Under the pieces are notes generated by a model that worked only from the letters and a program-made list of their open reading frames with translations, made no database searches and had not been told where the DNA came from. This document shows, in pieces, positions 36,712 to 45,492 of a stretch of 64,000 nucleotides of DNA (the stretch's first letter is position 1; each line of letters opens with the position of its first letter). Position numbers and translations under genes: made by a program. Source of the DNA: Isosphaeraceae bacterium EP7. Lineage in GTDB: Bacteria; Planctomycetota; Planctomycetia; Isosphaerales; Isosphaeraceae. The DNA is taken from positions 3,297,174 through 3,361,173 of the forward strand of contig CP151667.1 in NCBI GenBank assembly GCA_038400315.1. Reading direction: 5' to 3'.

Positions 36712-37929
36712 CTACGGCGTTGCCGTCGGAGCCGCGGGCCCGAGGCGGAAGAGGCCCTTCTGCGCCTCGGAGTCTAGCGGGTCGCGCTCGATGGCGAGCC
36801 TGTACCAGGCGCGGGCCTCCTCCAGCTTCTGCACCGCCTCGCAGGCCTTGCCAAGTCGGAGCATCAGGTCGGGGGGCTTGGGGCCCGTGCTGGAATCGGC
36901 CTCCTGGAGCAATTTGGACAGCTCCGCGTACCGCCGCATCGCGGCCAGGTAAGGTTGGGCCGCGGCGGGGTCACCGCTCATCGTCAGGGCGCGGGCGAGC
37001 CCGCCGAGGGCCTCCTGGTCGTGCGGGTCGGCTTCGTGGGCGGCCCGGAAGTGGCGGACCGCGGCCTTGGCGTCGTGGCGGAACATCGCGGCCCGCCCGC
37101 GGAACCGTTCCAGGTCGAGGCGGCCGTCGGGGATCCCGGCGATGCTGGCCTCGAGGCCCTGGCCGACGCCTCGCTCCTGGCCGATCTGGGCCCGCAACAA
37201 TTGCGCCTCGGGATCGGTCGCGGGCAGCGGGGCCAGGGCCGCCTCGGACTCGTCGAGCCGGCCCGCCAGGCGCAGGCGGGCGGCGAGGGCCAGCCTGGAG
37301 AAGCGGTCGCCGGGGTCGGCCTTGACGAATCGGGCCAGGTCGACCTCGCTCTCGGGCGTGACCCACGACTCGTCGCAGGTGATGCACCAGCGGGTCACGT
37401 CGCTGACGCCCAGCGGCGTCAGCTTCGACAGGGCGAGGAACCGTGCGTGCAGCTCGGGCCTGCGCCGCTGCATCCCGTAGATATAGATCAGCGACCGGTG
37501 CGCCTGGACCAGATTCGGATCGAGCTTCAGGGCGGCCAGCAGGGCCTCCTCGGCCGCCCTGAGGTGATGCAGCTTCAGCTCGATCTGGCCTTGCTGGAAC
37601 TTGGCCTGCGAGGTCGCCGGGTGGTCGTCGGGCACCTGCCGCAACTCGACCAGGGCCTCGGCGTACAGGTCCTTCGTCAGCGCGACCTGCGCCCTGAGCA
37701 TCCGGTCGAGCACGGTAGGCGGGCGCATCCGCCCGAGCCGCGCCAGCGCGGCCTCGGCCTGGCCGTGCCGCCCGGCCTTGAAGTCGGCCAGGGCCTGCAT
37801 CGCCAGGTGTTCGGGGTCCTCCGCCCCTCTCCGCCAGGCGATCGCGCCGGCCGCGAGACCCGCCAGCGCGACCGCGGCCAGCGTGAGGTAAATCGTCCCC
37901 GGCCACCTCGGTCGGCTCCGCATCGGCAT
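36712..37929 (-). CDS. membrane-anchored TPR protein
   Basis: A 405-residue protein with one N-terminal membrane helix (I-Y-L-T-L-A-A-V-A-L-A-G-L-A-A-G-A-I-A) and tetratricopeptide-type helical repeats through most of its length (for example A-L-A-D-F-K-A-G-R-H-G-Q-A-E-A-A-L-A-R-L, A-E-E-A-L-L-A-A-L-K-L-D-P and A-R-A-W-Y-R-L-A-I-E-R-D-P). A C-x2-C (C-I-T-C) occurs mid-protein. TPR folds serve as docking surfaces; the partner is not known. It lies upstream of the ECF sigma gene by about 120 bases in the same direction. Confidence 0.85.
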   Translation of the reverse strand: MPMRSRPRWPGTIYLTLAAVALAGLAAGAIAWRRGAEDPEHLAMQALADFKAGRHGQAEAALARLGRMRPPTVLDRMLRAQVALTKDLYAEALVELRQVPDDHPATSQAKFQQGQIELKLHHLRAAEEALLAALKLDPNLVQAHRSLIYIYGMQRRRPELHARFLALSKLTPLGVSDVTRWCITCDESWVTPESEVDLARFVKADPGDRFSRLALAARLRLAGRLDESEAALAPLPATDPEAQLLRAQIGQERGVGQGLEASIAGIPDGRLDLERFRGRAAMFRHDAKAAVRHFRAAHEADPHDQEALGGLARALTMSGDPAAAQPYLAAMRRYAELSKLLQEADSSTGPKPPDLMLRLGKACEAVQKLEEARAWYRLAIERDPLDSEAQKGLFRLGPAAPTATP

Positions 37930-38007
37930 CCCCCGCCCGTTGTCCTCGGGCCGTCGAGCCTCACGGCTGATCCCGGGGGCGACGGGAGCGGCCGGAGACG
38001 GCTCGAA

Positions 38008-39138
38008 CTAGAAACTGTCGGAGCTGAGGATCTCTCCGCCCGACCTGGTGCCCAGGCCCCACCAGGTCAGGCGGCTGATGGTGCTCTTGATGAACTTGAC
38101 GCTGCCGTCGGCGAATAGCACGTTCACCCCGCCGGGGTGCGCGCTGCTGGCGCCATAGGAAAAGCCGCTGTCGGGGTAATTGTTCGGGCCGCCGTCGAGC
38201 CGGCAGGTGCCGAAGACATCATTGGGAGTCTGGATCGTGTTGAACAGGGAGTAGCCCGTGATCCCGTGCGACCATCGGTAGCCGCGGTGGTCGCCGACCT
38301 TGTCCGTGGAAGTCTTGAAGGCGGCGGAGCACTTGTCCAGGATGCTCAGGATCAAGGGCGGGTTGGTGTTGGCGTCGAAGAGCCGGCTGCCGTTGTCGCC
38401 GGGGCTGGCGTTGTAGATCATGTTGCCTCGATACCGGCTGGGGGGGCTGGAAGTCGGGCCGAAGACGCTCGACGCCTTGCCGTCTCCGGTCAAGGCCTCG
38501 GCGTAAGCGATGGTGTTGGACGTCCCGTCAACGCAGTCACGCACGCCATACGTGACGGCCTGGGCGAACAGTCCTGTGCTGCCCGTGTACGTAAACGGAC
38601 GGGCATCCCCTCCGTTCCAGTTGGCGGACGACGAGCCGGGCGGTGTGATCATCGAGTCGGTCGTGGTGCCGATCGAGCCCGCATAGTTGTTGGTATTCAG
38701 TCGGCTCGCCGCATTCGGGTCGGAGGGGCAGAGGAAGCCGGCGACGATGGTGAGGGTCACCGTCGAGTTGCGGCCCCCTTCGAATTCGGCGGCCCAGCTG
38801 AAGTTGCAGGCGTTGAACAGGGGACCCTGCTCCAGGTAAGGCAGCAGCATCGACTGGGCGCTCTGGTTGGGCGCCCAGGTCGCGTACCAGCCGTTCGGGG
38901 TCGGGCCGCCGTCGGTCGAGTTCACCGCCGCGCCGGGCGGGAACGAGTCGGAAGCCGTGTGATAATTGTGCAGCGCCAGCCCGATCTGCTTCATGTTATT
39001 GACACATTGCATCCGCCGAGCGGCCTCGCGTGCGCTCTGCACGGCGGGCAGGAGCAGCGCGATGAGCACCGCGATGATCGAGATGACGACCAGGAGTTCG
39101 ATCAGCGTGAATCCGGCGCGTCGACGGCGTGACGACAT
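38008..39138 (-). CDS. DUF1559 prepilin-like protein
   Basis: A 376-residue DUF1559 protein. Basic leader M-S-S-R-R-R-R-A then the prepilin helix G-F-T-L-I-E-L-L-V-V-I-S-I, the S-A-R-E-A-A-R-R-M-Q-C end of the helix, D-G-T-S-N-T-I-A-Y-A-E-A, the C-terminal H-P-G-G-V-N-V-L-F-A-D-G-S-V-K-F-I motif and the ending G-G-E-I-L-S-S-D-S-F. GAAGGA lies 7 bases before the ATG. A small lipoprotein gene sits 138 bases upstream in the same direction. Confidence 0.93.
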   Translation of the reverse strand: MSSRRRRAGFTLIELLVVISIIAVLIALLLPAVQSAREAARRMQCVNNMKQIGLALHNYHTASDSFPPGAAVNSTDGGPTPNGWYATWAPNQSAQSMLLPYLEQGPLFNACNFSWAAEFEGGRNSTVTLTIVAGFLCPSDPNAASRLNTNNYAGSIGTTTDSMITPPGSSSANWNGGDARPFTYTGSTGLFAQAVTYGVRDCVDGTSNTIAYAEALTGDGKASSVFGPTSSPPSRYRGNMIYNASPGDNGSRLFDANTNPPLILSILDKCSAAFKTSTDKVGDHRGYRWSHGITGYSLFNTIQTPNDVFGTCRLDGGPNNYPDSGFSYGASSAHPGGVNVLFADGSVKFIKSTISRLTWWGLGTRSGGEILSSDSF

Positions 39139-39276
39139 GGCATTCCTTCGCGCAAAAGGGGCGGGGAGGGTCCAACATACCGCGTGACATGCAACGGCGG
39201 GCCCGTGTCGGGGGCGGTGGAGGCCCCGGATCGCGGGTCGCTAGAGGGTCGGGAAAAATGGGGACTCGGCTCCCGA

Positions 39277-39486
39277 TCAGTGGCGGGCCGACGGTCGCGC
39301 GGGCGAAGACGGGCGGCCCTTGGCCGAGGCCTTCATGCTGTCCATGATCTCCTTCTCGCGCTGCTTGTAGGTGTCCGGGAGTGCGGCCCGCGAACCGCTG
39401 GCGGGCACGTTCCCGCCGCATCCGGGGCCCGCGATCAGGGCGAACGAGAGGGCCGAGAGGCCCAGGACATGCCGTCGGTCTGACAC
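39277..39486 (-). CDS. small lipoprotein
   Basis: A 69-residue predicted lipoprotein starting at GTG 39486 (V-S-D-R-R-H-V-L-G-L-S-A-L-S-F), chosen because GGAG lies 8 bases before it; ATG at 39525 has no such site. A lipobox-like I-A-G-P-G-C is followed by a short mature part (P-D-T-Y-K-Q-R-E-K-E-I-M-D-S-M-K) and a basic tail. It stands directly ahead of the DUF1559 gene at 39138. Confidence 0.75.
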   Translation of the reverse strand: MSDRRHVLGLSALSFALIAGPGCGGNVPASGSRAALPDTYKQREKEIMDSMKASAKGRPSSPARPSARH

Positions 39487-39562
39487 GTTGCTTGCTCCTT
39501 CGTCGATCGGGCCGGTTGGACGCACTCGATGGCGGCGATCGCCGGATCGGAGGCTGCCAACC

Positions 39563-40285
39563 TCAGGGGCGATGCGCGGGACCGATGCCCGTCTCCTGGG
39601 GGGACCTCGGGGGCATCAGGTCGGCCTTGTACCGGCAGATCGAGCGGATGTGCTCGATCATGGTCCGGCGGCAGCTCGCCGGATCGCCGGACCTCTGCGC
39701 CCCGATGATTGCGACGTGCTGATGCCAGCAGACGCGGCGGATCTCGGCGGGCTCGGCCGGGTCGATCCGGCGGCCCGGGATCAGGGCGCTCTCCAGCTCG
39801 ATGTGGATCAGCATCGTCAGGTCGTGGAGCTTGCCCGCCTCGCGGGCCAGGAACGGGTTGCCCGAGCGGGCCGAGATCAGGCGGTGGAGGCCGACGTCGA
39901 AGGAGTCGAGCGCCGCGAGGTAGTCGGCCGCGTCGGAATCGCCCGACGCCCCGGCCAGGCCGTCCAGCCGGGCGAAATCGGCCTCGGTCAGCCGGCCGCA
40001 GGCCAGCTCCGCGGCCATCCCCTCCAGCGCCTCGCGCACCTGATGCAGGTGGATCAGTTCATCGCGACCCAGGCGGCGAACGACGGCATTGTGGTTGCGT
40101 CGCGTCTCGACGACGCCATATTCGGCCAGTCGGCAGAGTGCCTCGCGCACCGGCGTCCGGCTCACCCCCAGCTGAGCGGCCAGCTCCGACTCGCCCAACG
40201 GGCTCCCAGGCGTCAATTCGCCGGAGAAAATCCGCCGGAGCAGGTGCTCATACACCCGGAGTGATAACGTCTGCACTGTGAGCAT
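39563..40285 (-). CDS. GntR/FadR-family transcriptional regulator
   Basis: A 240-residue regulator. The winged helix (S-L-R-V-Y-E-H-L-L-R-R-I-F-S-G-E-L-T-P-G; L-G-V-S-R-T-P-V-R-E-A-L-C-R-L) is followed by an all-helical FCD ligand-binding domain with His residues that often bind metal (D-V-G-L-H, H-Q-H-V-A-I). Family members respond to small carboxylates. ATG at 40285 is chosen because homology starts there. The target genes are not evident; the neighbours are a lipoprotein/DUF1559 pair downstream and a thioredoxin-like gene upstream. Confidence 0.9.
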   Translation of the reverse strand: MLTVQTLSLRVYEHLLRRIFSGELTPGSPLGESELAAQLGVSRTPVREALCRLAEYGVVETRRNHNAVVRRLGRDELIHLHQVREALEGMAAELACGRLTEADFARLDGLAGASGDSDAADYLAALDSFDVGLHRLISARSGNPFLAREAGKLHDLTMLIHIELESALIPGRRIDPAEPAEIRRVCWHQHVAIIGAQRSGDPASCRRTMIEHIRSICRYKADLMPPRSPQETGIGPAHRP

Positions 40286-40397
40286 GGGAGGGGGATCTCG
40301 CCTATTTGACGTGAGGCGATGTGTAGGGTGGACTGTATGCAACCTCCCGTCAAGAAAAATCCGAAGATTACCGGATCGGGCTCGCCGCGCAAATGAA

Positions 40398-40435
40398 CGC
40401 GGCCCCCGCATCCTTTTTGGGTTGCGCGGGCCGCG
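40398..40435 (-). terminator. hairpin after thioredoxin-like gene
   Basis: 12-bp arms with one mismatch (40398-40409 and 40424-40435), 35 bases beyond the stop of the minus-strand gene at 40470; the 14-base loop is AT-rich. Confidence 0.5.
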
Positions 40436-40469
40436 TGGAGACGGTTGGGTTTCGATGTTCGAGGGTTGC

Positions 40470-41726
40470 TCAGCGGGACGCGGTGGCGTTCTCGGAGAGC
40501 AGGGCTTCGATCGTCTTGGTGAACGACTCGCGTGCCTGGGTGTGGAACTCGCCGCTGGCCGGGCTGGCGAAGCCGGAGTGGACCTTCTTGACCTTGCCGT
40601 CGCGGCCGACGAAGAAGGTGGTCGGCCACGAGTTCAGGTTGTCGGCCTGCGGCACCTTCACCCACATCTCGATCGGTGCGCCGGCGACGAGGTAGGTGTA
40701 GTTCACGCCGTACTGCTTGACGAACGCCTTGAGCCGCTTGTAGCCGGACTCCTGCTCCTCGATCTCTTCGAAGTCGAGGGCCACGATCTCGAGGCCTCGG
40801 TCGTGATACTTGCGGTCCAGCTCGACGAGGAACTGGGCCTCGTCGTGGCAATTGGGGCACCAGGTGCCCGTCACGACGGCGACGACAACCTTCCCCTTGA
40901 ACTTCTCATCGGTGCTGGAGAAGGTCTTGCCGTTGACGTCGGGGAAGCTGAAGTTGAACGGCTGGTCGGCGTCCTTGATGGTCGTGTGCTTGGCGAAGTC
41001 GGCCGGCTCGGGCAGGCCCTTCTGGCGGGCCACTTCCGGGCGGTAGGCGGTCAACTTCTTGGCGATGCCGGGGCGGCCGAACTGGACCAGGGAGAGGTTG
41101 CCGTCCTTGTCGGGGGTCACCTCCAAGCGCAATGCGCGGGAGCCCGAGAAGTGGGCCAGGACGAACTTGCCGTCCTTGTAGGTCCCGCGAAGGGTGCCGG
41201 TGTCGCCGTCGACCCGGAGGATCGAGCCGCGGACGTCGGCGCCGTCCTGCTTGACGATGAACCGCCACGACTTCTCGCCCTTGGGGCTCTCGACGGGGAT
41301 CTCCCAGAGGCCGTCGATGGAGGGGACGTCCTTGACGGCGACCTTGGTGTCGGAGTGGCGCTCGGCGTGGAACGGCTGCTCGCCGCCGGGGCCTTCGCCG
41401 CCGCGTGAGCTGGCGAACTCGCCCTTGATCTTGCCGTCCTTGACGGTCCCTTGGAGCTTGCCGAGGTAGTGGTCGAAGTTCAGGACGAACTTGCCGTCCT
41501 TGTAGGAGCCGCCCGTGGATTTGACCTTCACGTCGCCGTTGAGGAACGAGCCGGAGAAGGTGTCCCCCTCGCCCGCGAACTCGATGAGGAACGGCAGCTC
41601 GATCTTGTTGTAGGTGATCACGGCGTCCCAGCGGCCGTCGATCGACTCGGCCAGCACCGAGGCGGAGGCGCCGGGGGCGACGACCGCCACGGCGGCGGCG
41701 AGGGCGATGTTTCTGTAGCTCTGCAT
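40470..41726 (-). CDS. exported TlpA-type thioredoxin-fold protein
   Basis: A 418-residue protein. After a signal peptide (R-N-I-A-L-A-A-A-V-A-V-V-A-P-G-A-S-A) comes a beta-rich region with two similar halves (G-S-F-L-N-G-D-V-K-V-K ... Y-K-D-G-K-F-V-L-N-F and T-L-R-G-T-Y-K-D-G-K-F-V-L-A-H-F). The C-terminal domain is thioredoxin-like with the redox motif T-W-C-P-N-C at about 288-292 and the cis-Pro region W-P-T-T-F-F-V-G. It probably acts as a periplasmic thiol-disulfide reductant. A mono-haem protein is encoded 104 bases upstream in the same direction, consistent with a redox or cytochrome-maturation link. Confidence 0.88.
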   Translation of the reverse strand: MQSYRNIALAAAVAVVAPGASASVLAESIDGRWDAVITYNKIELPFLIEFAGEGDTFSGSFLNGDVKVKSTGGSYKDGKFVLNFDHYLGKLQGTVKDGKIKGEFASSRGGEGPGGEQPFHAERHSDTKVAVKDVPSIDGLWEIPVESPKGEKSWRFIVKQDGADVRGSILRVDGDTGTLRGTYKDGKFVLAHFSGSRALRLEVTPDKDGNLSLVQFGRPGIAKKLTAYRPEVARQKGLPEPADFAKHTTIKDADQPFNFSFPDVNGKTFSSTDEKFKGKVVVAVVTGTWCPNCHDEAQFLVELDRKYHDRGLEIVALDFEEIEEQESGYKRLKAFVKQYGVNYTYLVAGAPIEMWVKVPQADNLNSWPTTFFVGRDGKVKKVHSGFASPASGEFHTQARESFTKTIEALLSENATASR

Positions 41727-41830
41727 CCGGGTCTGTCTCCGCAGGAGAGTTGGGAGGAGGTCGGCCCAGGGGACGTTCGCCCCGGGGCTTGCTTCAAAGG
41801 GCCGGGCGGCGTTGTGTGGCCCGCGTCGGC

Positions 41831-43273
41831 TCAGGGGGAGGACGCCTCGGCGAGGCCCGCGGGGCGGGCGAGTTTCCAGTCGCCGGGCAAGCCGAGCTTG
41901 GTGGCCCGGAGGATCTCGAGCACCGAGGCGCGGTCCTCGTCGGAGATCCGGGCGAAGTCCGGCCCGCGTTCGCGGCCGGTGAGCACCTCCAGGAGTCGGC
42001 CGTAGACGTAGCCCTTGGCCGGCTCGGGGATCGCGTCGAACGCCTCGGAATAGATCAGGTAGCTGCACGGATATTTGAACATTCGTCGCGTCAGGTCGAA
42101 GTCGCGCAGCGACCGCCCCGCTGGGTCGCGCGGGCCGATCGCCGCGAAGTCCGCGGCGAAGGAGGTGGTGCCGGCCACGGGCTCCTCCAGCGGTGCCTCG
42201 TTGGCGAAGAGGATGTAGCGGACCAGCTCCTCGGCCGGCTCCTTGAACGCGGCGAGGACGTCCTCGGCACGCTCGGCCTCGGTCCTGGCCGGCGCGGCCT
42301 GGGGCGCCTCGACGCCCGCTTTCGGGGCCGGGGCGGGCTTGGGATGCTGGGCCAGGCGGGTCTTGTAGTTGACCAGCGTGATCAGGTTATGCATCTGCGT
42401 CTGGTGGGCCAGGACCAGCTGGGCGACGATGTCGCTGTGGCCGGTGGCGTATTCGCCCGAGGGGAACCTGGTCGAGAGGTCGACGACGTTGGACCCGTCG
42501 GCCCAGATCGCCGCCTCCTTGGCGTCGATTTTGCCCCGCCCGCCCGGGACGAACGCGTTGCCCCGGTGCGCCTGCTTGCCGTGCGTCCCGGTGACGTACC
42601 AGCCTCCGAACCGCTCCGAAAGCGGGGTCTCGTGGCCCGTCACCGTCGACCTGCTGCGCGCGGCCTGGGTGCCCGTCGCGGTGGTGGGCACCGACCTGAG
42701 GAAGACCCCGGGAATACCCCTGGTCTCGCGGGCGACGTGGCACTGGGTGCAGTCGATCGACGCCCTGAGCAGCGTCGGCGAGTCCGACCGGACCTGATCG
42801 AGCTGGTAGAAGATCGCCCCCTGCTTGGGGTCGAACGACGCGATCTCCAGCAGGTCACCGCCGCGCACCCAGCCGACGTAGACGTTGTCGTTGTAATACA
42901 ACGCCCTGGGCGTCTTGGGCGAGATCTTCTTGTATTGCAGGCTCGTCTTGGAGAAGACCAGCGTCTGGGACGACACGGGGATCTCTAGCAGTTTCAGGAC
43001 CGAATCCAAGTAGCCATGCTTCGGCTCGAAGTCGAGCGCGACCTCCCCCTTGTCGAGCCGATCCTGGAGCCTGGCCACCGGGTCGTCCACCGGCGAATCC
43101 AGGTAATTGATGGGCTCTTCGCTGTAAGGCACGAAGGCCCGGGCGGGGGCCGTCTGCGCGGTCGCATGGCCCGCACCGAAGGCCGTCGGCGCGATCGCAC
43201 AGAGTCCCATCATGAGGAGGCGGCCGAGGGGCGTCGGGCGCCGGGGCGACCGGTGGTGTTGGTGATCGGGCAT
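41831..43273 (-). CDS. exported mono-haem cytochrome-like protein
   Basis: A 480-residue protein with a long basic N-terminus, a hydrophobic signal (L-L-M-M-G-L-C-A-I-A-P-T-A-F-G) and a single haem c site D-C-T-Q-C-H at about 176-181. Further His residues (H-S-D, H-Q-T-Q-M-H) may supply the distal ligand. The rest is not recognised; the pattern is common among planctomycete secreted proteins that carry one CxxCH. ATG at 43273 is preferred to 43300 because GAAGGA is close upstream. It may be reduced by, or matured with, the neighbouring thioredoxin-fold protein. Confidence 0.75.
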   Translation of the reverse strand: MPDHQHHRSPRRPTPLGRLLMMGLCAIAPTAFGAGHATAQTAPARAFVPYSEEPINYLDSPVDDPVARLQDRLDKGEVALDFEPKHGYLDSVLKLLEIPVSSQTLVFSKTSLQYKKISPKTPRALYYNDNVYVGWVRGGDLLEIASFDPKQGAIFYQLDQVRSDSPTLLRASIDCTQCHVARETRGIPGVFLRSVPTTATGTQAARSRSTVTGHETPLSERFGGWYVTGTHGKQAHRGNAFVPGGRGKIDAKEAAIWADGSNVVDLSTRFPSGEYATGHSDIVAQLVLAHQTQMHNLITLVNYKTRLAQHPKPAPAPKAGVEAPQAAPARTEAERAEDVLAAFKEPAEELVRYILFANEAPLEEPVAGTTSFAADFAAIGPRDPAGRSLRDFDLTRRMFKYPCSYLIYSEAFDAIPEPAKGYVYGRLLEVLTGRERGPDFARISDEDRASVLEILRATKLGLPGDWKLARPAGLAEASSP

Positions 43274-43332
43274 CGTCCTTCGGCTCCTTGGACCGTCCAT
43301 GCCGGGGCCATCCTTGGACAGCTCGGCTCAAT

Positions 43333-43515
43333 GTCGACCAAATCTATCGACTAAATAATATCGAGTCAACAGGCTCGCCGGAAATTCGATCGAGTTTCGA
43401 TATGTTGGTCCCGGACCGAGGAGAAAATCGCCGTTTTCTCAGGGAAAATCGCCGTATTGAAAATTCCTCCAGGACTTCTTGACGTTCTTTCACTATGTCG
43501 ATAGATTTGGTGGAC
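43333..43515. repeat. 183-bp palindrome-rich element with 19-bp inverted ends
   Basis: AT-rich intergenic element bounded by inverted repeats 43333-43351 and 43497-43515 (18 of 19 bases match; core CCAAATCTATCGAC). Inside are an 18-base palindrome with one mismatched pair (43381-43398), a perfect hairpin GAGAAAA/TTTTCTC (43421-43440), and a 12-base direct repeat GAAAATCGCCGT (43423-43434 and 43444-43455). No open frame or target duplication is seen. It sits between divergent genes, so a regulatory region and a MITE-like element are both possible. Confidence 0.7.
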
Positions 43516-43655
43516 TTTCCAGGCGTGGTCGCCTCGGGACAGCATGTCTCGATGAATGTGCCCTCGTGACATTTCCCTCGCCTATTCCCGAGCGACGCGA
43601 CGCCCCCCGGGCTTCGGGGCGGGCCGCCTCCTCGGTCGATCGCCGGAGAGAATCC

Positions 43656-43898
43656 ATGCTGGTCTGCACGTCTCGCCCGCGGCTCCGCCTGGTCGCGGCC
43701 CTATCCCTGGCGGCCCTCGTCGCGTTTCCCGGTTGCGGCGGCGAGGAGACCAACGGCGGCGCGGTGCCGGCGAAGCCCGTCGACGAGTCGGCCGAGGTGC
43801 GGCCGCCGGACATCCCCGCCGGGATCGCCACCCGCCAGGTGCGAGGCAAGGTCAACCGACGGGTCGCCTCCCGCCCGGCCAGTCCCCTCCGCCCTTGA
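43656..43898 (+). CDS. small lipoprotein
   Basis: An 80-residue predicted lipoprotein: signal peptide L-R-L-V-A-A-L-S-L-A-A-L-V-A with lipobox F-P-G-C near residue 26, then an acidic stretch (E-E-T-N-G-G, V-D-E-S-A-E-V) and a basic Arg/Pro-rich end. GGAGAG 6 bases before the ATG supports the start. It is followed after 63 bases by a DUF1559 gene, the third such pair in the window. Family not recognised. Confidence 0.78.
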   Translation: MLVCTSRPRLRLVAALSLAALVAFPGCGGEETNGGAVPAKPVDESAEVRPPDIPAGIATRQVRGKVNRRVASRPASPLRP

Positions 43899-43961
43899 TG
43901 TTTTTGTATGTCGATTTTCAACTTCGTTCAGAGTCCATCTCTCTCTCCCAGAGGTCCCGTC

Positions 43962-44999
43962 ATGAGCCAGTCGAGTCGTCGCAGGTCGGGGTTCACTCTC
44001 ATCGAACTCCTGGTCGTCATCTCGATCATCGCCGTCCTGATCGCGCTGCTCCTGCCGGCCGTGCAGAGCGCCCGCGAGGCCGCCAGGCGGTCGCAGTGCG
44101 TCAACAACCTCAAGCAGATCGCCCTGGCGAATCACAACTATGTGAGCGTCAACGAAGTGTTCCCGATGGGCGGCTATTACAACGACTACTCGACGTCGGC
44201 CAACAAGTGGGACAAGGGCTGCCTGGTCGGCCTCTCGCAGTACCTGGAGCAGGGCAACGTCTTCAACGCCTTCAACCAGAGCCTGCGGTACAACCACGAG
44301 TCGAACACGACGGTGCTGGCCAGCCAGATCGCCACTCTGCACTGCCCCAGCGACCCCGAGAGCTCCAACAGGCCGCTCCTCTCCGGCACGCTCGACGTGG
44401 CCCGGACGAACTACCTGGCCAATGCCGGCCCGTGGAACAGCCCACCCCTGGGCCTGGTGCCCAGCGACCCCAACTACGCTGCGATGAAGGCCAATGCGTT
44501 GGGCCTGATCTACCTGTACAGCAACACCACGCTGGCCAGCATCACCGACGGCACGAGCAACACGCTGCTCTTCGGCGAGGCCGTCTACGGCCGGCTGGCC
44601 GCCACCGACAAGTCGGGCTGCCGCTGGTGGATGGCCGGCAACTACGGCGACACCATCATGAACACCATGTATCCGCCCAATCCCGGCAACAAAAATAGCG
44701 ACATTGATATCTACAACAACCGCGCCTCGGCCTTCGACATCTACCGCGTCGCGGCGTCGAGCAACCACCCGGGCGGCGTCAATGCCGCGCTCGCGGACGG
44801 CTCGGTCCGGTTCATCAAGAATACGATCGACTCGTGGCCCCTGGACCCCGGGAACAGCTACGCCCCGATCAGCGTGCTCTACAACGTCATCTCGCCGCCG
44901 TTCGGCACCTTCTCGGTGAAGCCGGGGGCCAAGCTCGGCGTGTATCAGGCCCTCTCCACCCGCGCCGGCGGCGAAGTCCTCAGCTCGGACGCCTATTGA
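43962..44999 (+). CDS. DUF1559 prepilin-like protein
   Basis: A 345-residue DUF1559 protein. Leader M-S-Q-S-S-R-R-R-S then G-F-T-L-I-E-L-L-V-V-I-S-I, T-D-G-T-S-N-T-L-L-F-G-E, H-P-G-G-V-N-A-A-L-A-D-G-S-V-R-F-I and the ending G-G-E-V-L-S-S-D-A-Y. AGAGGT lies 7 bases before the ATG at 43962, which is better than the upstream ATG at 43908. It matches the gene at 9725 closely in architecture. A strong hairpin follows. Confidence 0.93.
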   Translation: MSQSSRRRSGFTLIELLVVISIIAVLIALLLPAVQSAREAARRSQCVNNLKQIALANHNYVSVNEVFPMGGYYNDYSTSANKWDKGCLVGLSQYLEQGNVFNAFNQSLRYNHESNTTVLASQIATLHCPSDPESSNRPLLSGTLDVARTNYLANAGPWNSPPLGLVPSDPNYAAMKANALGLIYLYSNTTLASITDGTSNTLLFGEAVYGRLAATDKSGCRWWMAGNYGDTIMNTMYPPNPGNKNSDIDIYNNRASAFDIYRVAASSNHPGGVNAALADGSVRFIKNTIDSWPLDPGNSYAPISVLYNVISPPFGTFSVKPGAKLGVYQALSTRAGGEVLSSDAY

Positions 45000-45028
45000 C
45001 CCCGAACGGGCGAGCCTGGACCGAACGC

Positions 45029-45069
45029 GCGAGCGGCCGCGACCTCGAGATGAGGCCGCGGCCGCTCGC
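45029..45069 (+). terminator. hairpin after DUF1559 gene
   Basis: Perfect 13-bp stem (45029-45041 with 45057-45069), extendable by CCTC/GAGG across one mismatch to 17 pairs with a 5-base loop. No U-run. It also lies 20 bases beyond the stop of the minus-strand gene at 45089, so it may serve both. Confidence 0.65.
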
Positions 45070-45088
45070 CGTCATGTGCGCAAGGATC

Positions 45089-45457
45089 TCACGAGAAGTC
45101 GCGGTCGTCGCGGCCCGCGGTGGGCTTGGCCTCGGGCCAGCGGGCCTGGCGGAACGGCCGGAACATCAGGACCCCGGCGGGGGGCAGGACGATCAGGAGC
45201 ATCGCCCAGATCAGCTTGTCATTGCGCCCCGGGAAGGCCGCGTCGTCCAGCCGGATCAGGTGGCGGAACTCGCGGGCCCAGGCGATCGAGAACAGGTAGA
45301 GGCCCACGCCCAGGGCGACCACCAGCAGGGCGGGCATCGCGGGGACGGAGAGGATCAGCAGCAGCGCGGCCCCCAGCGCGAGTTGCCAGGTCTCGGCCCC
45401 CGCGGCCCAGCCCTTCAGGCGGACCCACTGCGCGTCGACGGTCGGATGCAGATGCAT
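45089..45457 (-). CDS. small membrane protein with PLDc_N-like motif
   Basis: A 122-residue membrane protein with about three helices. After the second helix it carries F-P-G-R-N-D-K-L-I-W-A-M-L-L-I-V-L-P-P-A-G-V-L-M-F, which occurs twice in the next gene upstream. The pattern resembles the phospholipase D N-terminal (PLDc_N) membrane motif; this is inference. The M-H-L-H-P start at 45457 is used because upstream codons do not look coding. It follows the gene at 45493 by 35 bases, so the two form an operon. Function unknown. Confidence 0.72.
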   Translation of the reverse strand: MHLHPTVDAQWVRLKGWAAGAETWQLALGAALLLILSVPAMPALLVVALGVGLYLFSIAWAREFRHLIRLDDAAFPGRNDKLIWAMLLIVLPPAGVLMFRPFRQARWPEAKPTAGRDDRDFS

Positions 45458-45492
45458 GGGGATTGGTCCAGTCGTGGGATGAAGGCTTTGGA

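Noticed and set aside
43333-43515. Insertion sequence with transposase
   Set aside because: The inverted ends enclose only about 145 bases with no open frame, and no target duplication is visible.
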